Shown in pieces: positions 5,892-6,018 of a DNA stretch of 6,018 bases. The stretch lies in the NCBI GenBank assembly GCA_050250795.1, contig JBFWNZ010000251.1, positions 1 through 6,018 on the forward strand, read 5' to 3'. The first letter of the stretch is position 1, and each line of letters opens with the position of its first letter. The DNA comes from JBFWNZ01 sp050250795. Lineage in GTDB: Bacteria > Pseudomonadota > Alphaproteobacteria > UBA8366. The notes under the pieces were generated by a model that saw only the letters and a program-made list of their open reading frames with translations, was not told the origin of the DNA and searched no databases. Both the position numbers and the translations under genes were made by a program.

Positions 5892-6018
5892 ATGACCATC
5901 GTGGATATGCGGCTGCGCCCGCCCATCCCCGCCTGGACCGACAAGGCCCAGTTCCGCAAGGGCGAGGCGGCCGGCTATTACCCCATGCGCATCGGCTTTC
6001 CGCGCCCCCGCTCGGCCG
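5892..6018 (+). CDS. Probable amidohydrolase family protein (COG2159-like), N-terminal 42 codons only
   Basis: This is the only rightward gene, and it is cut by the window end. The ATG at 5892 has GGAGAG (5880-5885) 6 nt upstream, a good ribosome binding site, and the frame stays open to the edge. The translation begins MTIVDMRLRPP and later has GYYPMRIGFPRPRSA. An opening of the form 'xIIDxRxRPP' is typical of TIM-barrel amidohydrolases related to the ACMSD/COG2159 group, where it forms the first barrel strand; those enzymes hydrolyse or decarboxylate small ring or amide compounds with a metal ion. The usual HxH metal motif of many amidohydrolases is not seen in these 42 residues, and the remaining metal ligands would lie beyond the window. 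The gene diverges from the SDR gene across a 181-nt region and so probably shares control with it. The frame is certain; the family assignment is a pattern match. Confidence 0.65.
   Translation, partial: MTIVDMRLRPPIPAWTDKAQFRKGEAAGYYPMRIGFPRPRSA

Noticed and set aside
1..6018. CRISPR array, insertion sequence, tRNA/rRNA, toxin-antitoxin or phage-defence genes
   Set aside because: No regularly spaced repeats, transposase motifs, terminal inverted repeats, tRNA-like cloverleaf or defence-type domains were seen on either strand.

Overview
This window is GC-rich (roughly two thirds G+C by eye) bacterial chromosomal DNA with dense, short-spaced genes. The protein styles (family III CoA-transferase, GSAM-like class III aminotransferase, EamA-type permease, extended SDR) suggest a soil or freshwater proteobacterium, most likely an alphaproteobacterium. 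That is an inference from style only, because there is no rRNA, tRNA or marker gene here.

Six genes run leftward on the minus strand from a control region near the right end, and a seventh starts rightward from the same region. In minus-strand order they are: an NAD(P)-dependent epimerase/dehydratase-like SDR (5710 to 4763); an EamA/DMT ten-helix transporter 4 nt behind it (4758 to 3850); a class III PLP aminotransferase or aminomutase (3759 to 2377); an endonuclease/exonuclease/phosphatase (EEP) hydrolase with a GTG start 19 nt later (2357 to 1494); a family III (CaiB/BaiF) CoA-transferase (1447 to 227); and the first 47 codons of a class IV PLP aminotransferase with a GTG start (141 to 1, cut by the window edge). 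The divergent gene, from 5892 and cut at 6018, resembles the N-terminus of a COG2159-type amidohydrolase.

Gaps are 4, 90, 19, 46 and 85 nt, so the leftward genes could form one operon. I see one reasonable sigma70-like promoter for it (5768-5797). The 90-nt and 85-nt gaps could hold internal signals, but I could not support a promoter or a classical terminator in either. The divergent region carries two TGTCAGRT direct repeats 20 bp apart, one of them over the proposed -35, and two short GC-rich hairpins.

Taken together (amidohydrolase, SDR, transporter, two unrelated aminotransferases, CoA-transferase), the set looks like a degradation or salvage pathway for a small nitrogen-containing acid: hydrolysis, oxidation, transamination and CoA activation. 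The substrate cannot be read from sequence alone, and the EEP protein does not obviously fit. No mobile element, CRISPR array, RNA gene or defence system was seen. The long plus-strand open frames opposite these genes are antisense shadows.
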